Shown here: in pieces, positions 5,425 to 7,424 of the stretch
Layout of the letters: each line of letters starts with the position of its first letter
Position numbering within the stretch: the stretch's first letter is position 1
Assembly (NCBI GenBank): GCA_041742255.1
Contig: JBGSIZ010000142.1
Span: 1 to 7,424 of the forward strand
DNA length: 7,424 nucleotides
Direction of reading: 5' to 3'
DNA from: JBGSIZ01 sp041742255
Lineage (GTDB): Bacteria; Pseudomonadota; Alphaproteobacteria; Rhodobacterales; Rhodobacteraceae
The notes under the pieces: generated by a model
What the model saw: only the letters and a program-made list of their open reading frames with translations
The model's database searches: none
What the model was told of the DNA's origin: nothing
Made by a program: the position numbers and the translations under genes

Positions 5425-6817
5425 GGCCGTGCCGGGCGGGCGCAAGGCAGCGATCCGGGGTGCCTTGGCGACGGCGATCATGATCGCCCTCACGGCCCCC
5501 GCCCCCGCCCAGCAGCGCGTGTCGCTGGACGCCGCCCGCACGCTTGCCGCTGATCTTATCACCCAGAACCAACCCGCCGCTGCGCGCGACATTGCGCTGG
5601 GGCTGTTGCAGGCCGATCCGCGGGATGTAGAGGCGTTGATCCTTGTGTCACGCGCCGAACGGCTGTTGGGGAACACCGCCAGTGCCGTGGACGCAGGACA
5701 GGCGGCATGGGCCTATGCCCAGACCGGGCCGGAAAAATTCGTCGCGGCCAGCGTCGTGGCACAGGCGCATTCCAGTGCGGCGCAGTATTCGCGGGCGCAA
5801 TTCTGGTTGCGCCGCGCGGCAGAGCACGCCCCCAACCCCCAGATGGAGGCCTTGGCCGCGCGGGATTACGGCATCCTGCGGCAGGCAAATCCGCTGTCGG
5901 TCAACCTGTCGTTCGGGGCCAACCCCACCGACAACGTCAACGGCGGCAATTCAAACGACACCATCACCTTTGCCTATCTGCCGGGCATTTTCGCCACCAT
6001 CCCGTGGGAAGTGCCCGCCGACGACCTGCCCCTGTCCGGTGTCGAGGTGACGGGACAGGTGCAATTGCGCTACCGCATCGGCGAAACCGCCACGTCGCGG
6101 ACCACGGCAGAACTGGCGCTCTATGGTCAGACCTACATCATGTCGGACGCGGCACAGGCAGCGGCCCCCGAGGTGACAGGGGCCAGCCTGAGCTATGCGC
6201 AGGCCCTGATCGGCCTCACCCACAACTGGACCCCCGCCGGATCGCGCAACCCCTACTCGCTCGATCTGGCATATACGCAGGCGGTCTATGGCAACGATCC
6301 CTATACGCGGGATGTGTCGGTCAGTTTCGGGCGGCAATTCCGGCAGGACAACGGCGACACATGGGCACTGTCCACGGCCCTGAACCGCACCACCTATCTG
6401 GCGGACGGGTCCAGCACGGACGGGGTGCAGATGCGCGGATCATGGGGGCACACACGGGCCAACGACGACCGCGTGACGCTGGGCCTGCGGATGGCGCGGG
6501 TGCTGTCGGACCGCCCGGATCAAGGCTACGGGGCGGTGGGCGTGCAGGTGGGATACGATTTCGGGACGATCCTGCCGGGGCTGGACCTGTCGGTATCGGC
6601 CAGTGCCGAGGCCCGGTCCTATGACGCCTCTGCCTACGACCCTGCCGGACGGTCCGACCTGCGGACCAGCGCGCAAGTCAGTCTGGGCCTGCAAGAGGTG
6701 GAGTTTTATGGCTTTCAACCCGTTGTGACCCTGCAAGCGAACCAGACAGCATCCAGCGTGCCCTATTTCGAAACGGACACGCTGAAACTCGGGCTTTCGA
6801 TCCGGTCCAGCTTCTGA
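5399..6817 (+). CDS. Slam-like outer membrane protein (TPR + DUF560 barrel)
   Basis: Slam proteins (type XI secretion) are outer-membrane barrels with periplasmic TPR domains that move specific lipoproteins or related cargo to the cell surface. This 472-residue protein has a signal peptide with a basic start, hydrophobic core and likely cleavage after Ala37 (APA/QQ). TPR-like helices span about 42-160. The barrel runs from about 164 to the end: it opens with 'NPLSVNLSFGANPTDNVN', a typical DUF560 first strand, and closes with 'FYGFQP...SSVPYFETDTLKLGLSIRSSF', ending in Phe like many outer-membrane barrels. Length is close to that of Neisseria Slam1. I chose ATG 5399, with GAGG 9 nt upstream; TTG 5390 and GTG 5429 are alternatives, the last giving a more compact signal peptide. 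It overlaps the lipoprotein gene, implying coupled translation and a cognate pair. Confidence 0.85.
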   Translation: MSVTLSSRKAVPGGRKAAIRGALATAIMIALTAPAPAQQRVSLDAARTLAADLITQNQPAAARDIALGLLQADPRDVEALILVSRAERLLGNTASAVDAGQAAWAYAQTGPEKFVAASVVAQAHSSAAQYSRAQFWLRRAAEHAPNPQMEALAARDYGILRQANPLSVNLSFGANPTDNVNGGNSNDTITFAYLPGIFATIPWEVPADDLPLSGVEVTGQVQLRYRIGETATSRTTAELALYGQTYIMSDAAQAAAPEVTGASLSYAQALIGLTHNWTPAGSRNPYSLDLAYTQAVYGNDPYTRDVSVSFGRQFRQDNGDTWALSTALNRTTYLADGSSTDGVQMRGSWGHTRANDDRVTLGLRMARVLSDRPDQGYGAVGVQVGYDFGTILPGLDLSVSASAEARSYDASAYDPAGRSDLRTSAQVSLGLQEVEFYGFQPVVTLQANQTASSVPYFETDTLKLGLSIRSSF

Positions 6818-6883
6818 CGGGTGGTCCTGCGGGCGGCGCGTGCTACTGTCCCCTTAACCGCAATCACCAACCGGGAGGCCACA

Positions 6884-7312
6884 ATGCCCATCCGCTATCT
6901 GCACACCATGGTGCGGGTCAAAGACCTTGACGCATCCAAGGCGTTTTACGAACTTCTGGGGCTGGTCGAAACCCGGCGCTATGACAACGACGGCGGGCGG
7001 TTCAGCCTGATTTTCATGTCGCCCCCCGGACAGGACGACGCGCATGTCGAACTGACCTACAACTGGGACGGGGACGACGGGTTGCCGTCAGACGGGCGGC
7101 ACTTTGGCCATCTCGCGTATTCGGTGCCCAATATTTACGAGATGTGTCAGCACCTTATGGACAACGGTGTAACAATCAACCGCCCCCCGCGGGACGGACG
7201 CATGGCGTTCGTTCGGTCGCCTGACAACATTTCCATCGAACTCTTGCAGGAGGGCGAGGCGCTGGCGCCCGCGGAACCTTGGACATCGCTGGAAAATATC
7301 GGGCACTGGTAG
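6884..7312 (+). CDS. gloA: lactoylglutathione lyase (glyoxalase I)
   Basis: Glyoxalase I converts the methylglyoxal-glutathione hemithioacetal to S-lactoylglutathione in the cytoplasm, the first step of methylglyoxal detoxification. The 142-residue protein has the two beta-alpha-beta-beta-beta modules of the family and all four metal ligands expected from E. coli GloA: His7 ('LHTMVRV'), Glu56 ('HVELTYNW'), His76 ('FGHLAYSV') and Glu119 ('ISIELLQ'). The short bacterial form suggests a Ni/Co-type enzyme, as known for E. coli; that is inference. The ATG at 6884 has GGGAGG 5 nt upstream; an in-frame ATG at 6821 adds 21 residues without support. It starts 66 nt after the Slam-like gene, and its end probably overlaps the start of the next gene. 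Confidence 0.97.
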   Translation: MPIRYLHTMVRVKDLDASKAFYELLGLVETRRYDNDGGRFSLIFMSPPGQDDAHVELTYNWDGDDGLPSDGRHFGHLAYSVPNIYEMCQHLMDNGVTINRPPRDGRMAFVRSPDNISIELLQEGEALAPAEPWTSLENIGHW

Positions 7313-7424
7313 GGGCGGCAGCCCTGTGCGCGCTGGCGACGGACGCCAGCGCCTGCAGGCTCGCGCTGGTTCTGGCGATGGACGTGTCGTCGTCGGTGGA
7401 CCCTGCGGAGGACGCACTGCAACG
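7279..7424 (+). CDS. DUF1194 protein with VWA-type metal site, 5' part only
   Basis: This frame runs off the window edge. It encodes a hydrophobic signal-like stretch ('ALVGAAALCALATDASA') with a probable AxA-type cleavage before Cys-Arg, then 'LALVLAMDVSSSVDPAEDAL'. The DVSSS element is the DxSxS metal-binding motif of von Willebrand factor A-like domains, and this exact context is typical of exported DUF1194 proteins of alphaproteobacteria. The start is uncertain: a TTG at 7279 gives a sensible signal peptide (MDIAGKYRALVG...) and overlaps the gloA end by 34 nt, but its ribosome-binding site is weak. Function of the family is not established. Confidence 0.78.
   Translation, partial: MDIAGKYRALVGAAALCALATDASACRLALVLAMDVSSSVDPAEDALQ

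Noticed and set aside
5707..6624. 305-residue + strand frame inside the Slam-like gene
   Set aside because: It is a frame-shifted shadow, rich in Gly/Arg/His, within a clearly coding DUF560 gene.

Overview
The window looks like chromosomal DNA of a GC-rich alphaproteobacterium, most likely a Rhodobacterales/roseobacter-type marine bacterium. This rests on codon use, ThyX-type thymidylate synthesis, paired ArsC/Spx-like proteins, a DUF1194 protein and the general style of the proteins. No tRNA, rRNA, CRISPR array, insertion sequence or phage gene was seen. Genes are tightly packed and no stretch of 300 bases lacks a gene.

Left part (1-1394): the last codons of an upstream gene are followed by a DoxX-family membrane protein on the + strand. 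This arrangement resembles the end of a DUF692/DUF2063/DoxX (bufferin-type) cluster, although only 17 residues of the neighbour are visible. Convergent to it, with a 17-base 3' overlap, is a minus-strand pair: an ArsC/Spx-like thioredoxin-fold protein and a small four-helix membrane protein.

Middle (1395-4104): a single-domain cold shock protein gene on the + strand has a plausible promoter and a strong ribosome-binding site. Facing it on the minus strand is a compact run of four genes in the order thyX, PIN-like nuclease (DUF4935-type), a 46-residue membrane microprotein starting with GTG, and a second ArsC/Spx-like protein. Spacing is extremely tight: thyX/PIN overlap as TAATG, and PIN/microprotein are 4 nt apart. 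The PIN gene is visibly AT-rich against its surroundings and looks acquired, yet it is fitted exactly between thyX and the microprotein. The two ArsC-like proteins are both 108 residues with all key positions in register, so they are ungapped paralogues flanking the cold shock gene.

Right part (4105-7424): divergent from thyX is a two-gene unit, a surface-lipoprotein candidate (lipobox, acidic tether, TbpB-like barrel ending in a GPxxxELGG motif) overlapping a Slam-like outer membrane protein (signal peptide, TPR-like helices, DUF560 barrel). Together they look like a type XI secretion (Slam) system with its own cargo. This is the most interesting system in the window because the cargo's ligand or role is unknown. 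Downstream are glyoxalase I (gloA) with all four metal ligands and the beginning of a DUF1194 protein with a von Willebrand-type metal site, cut by the window edge.
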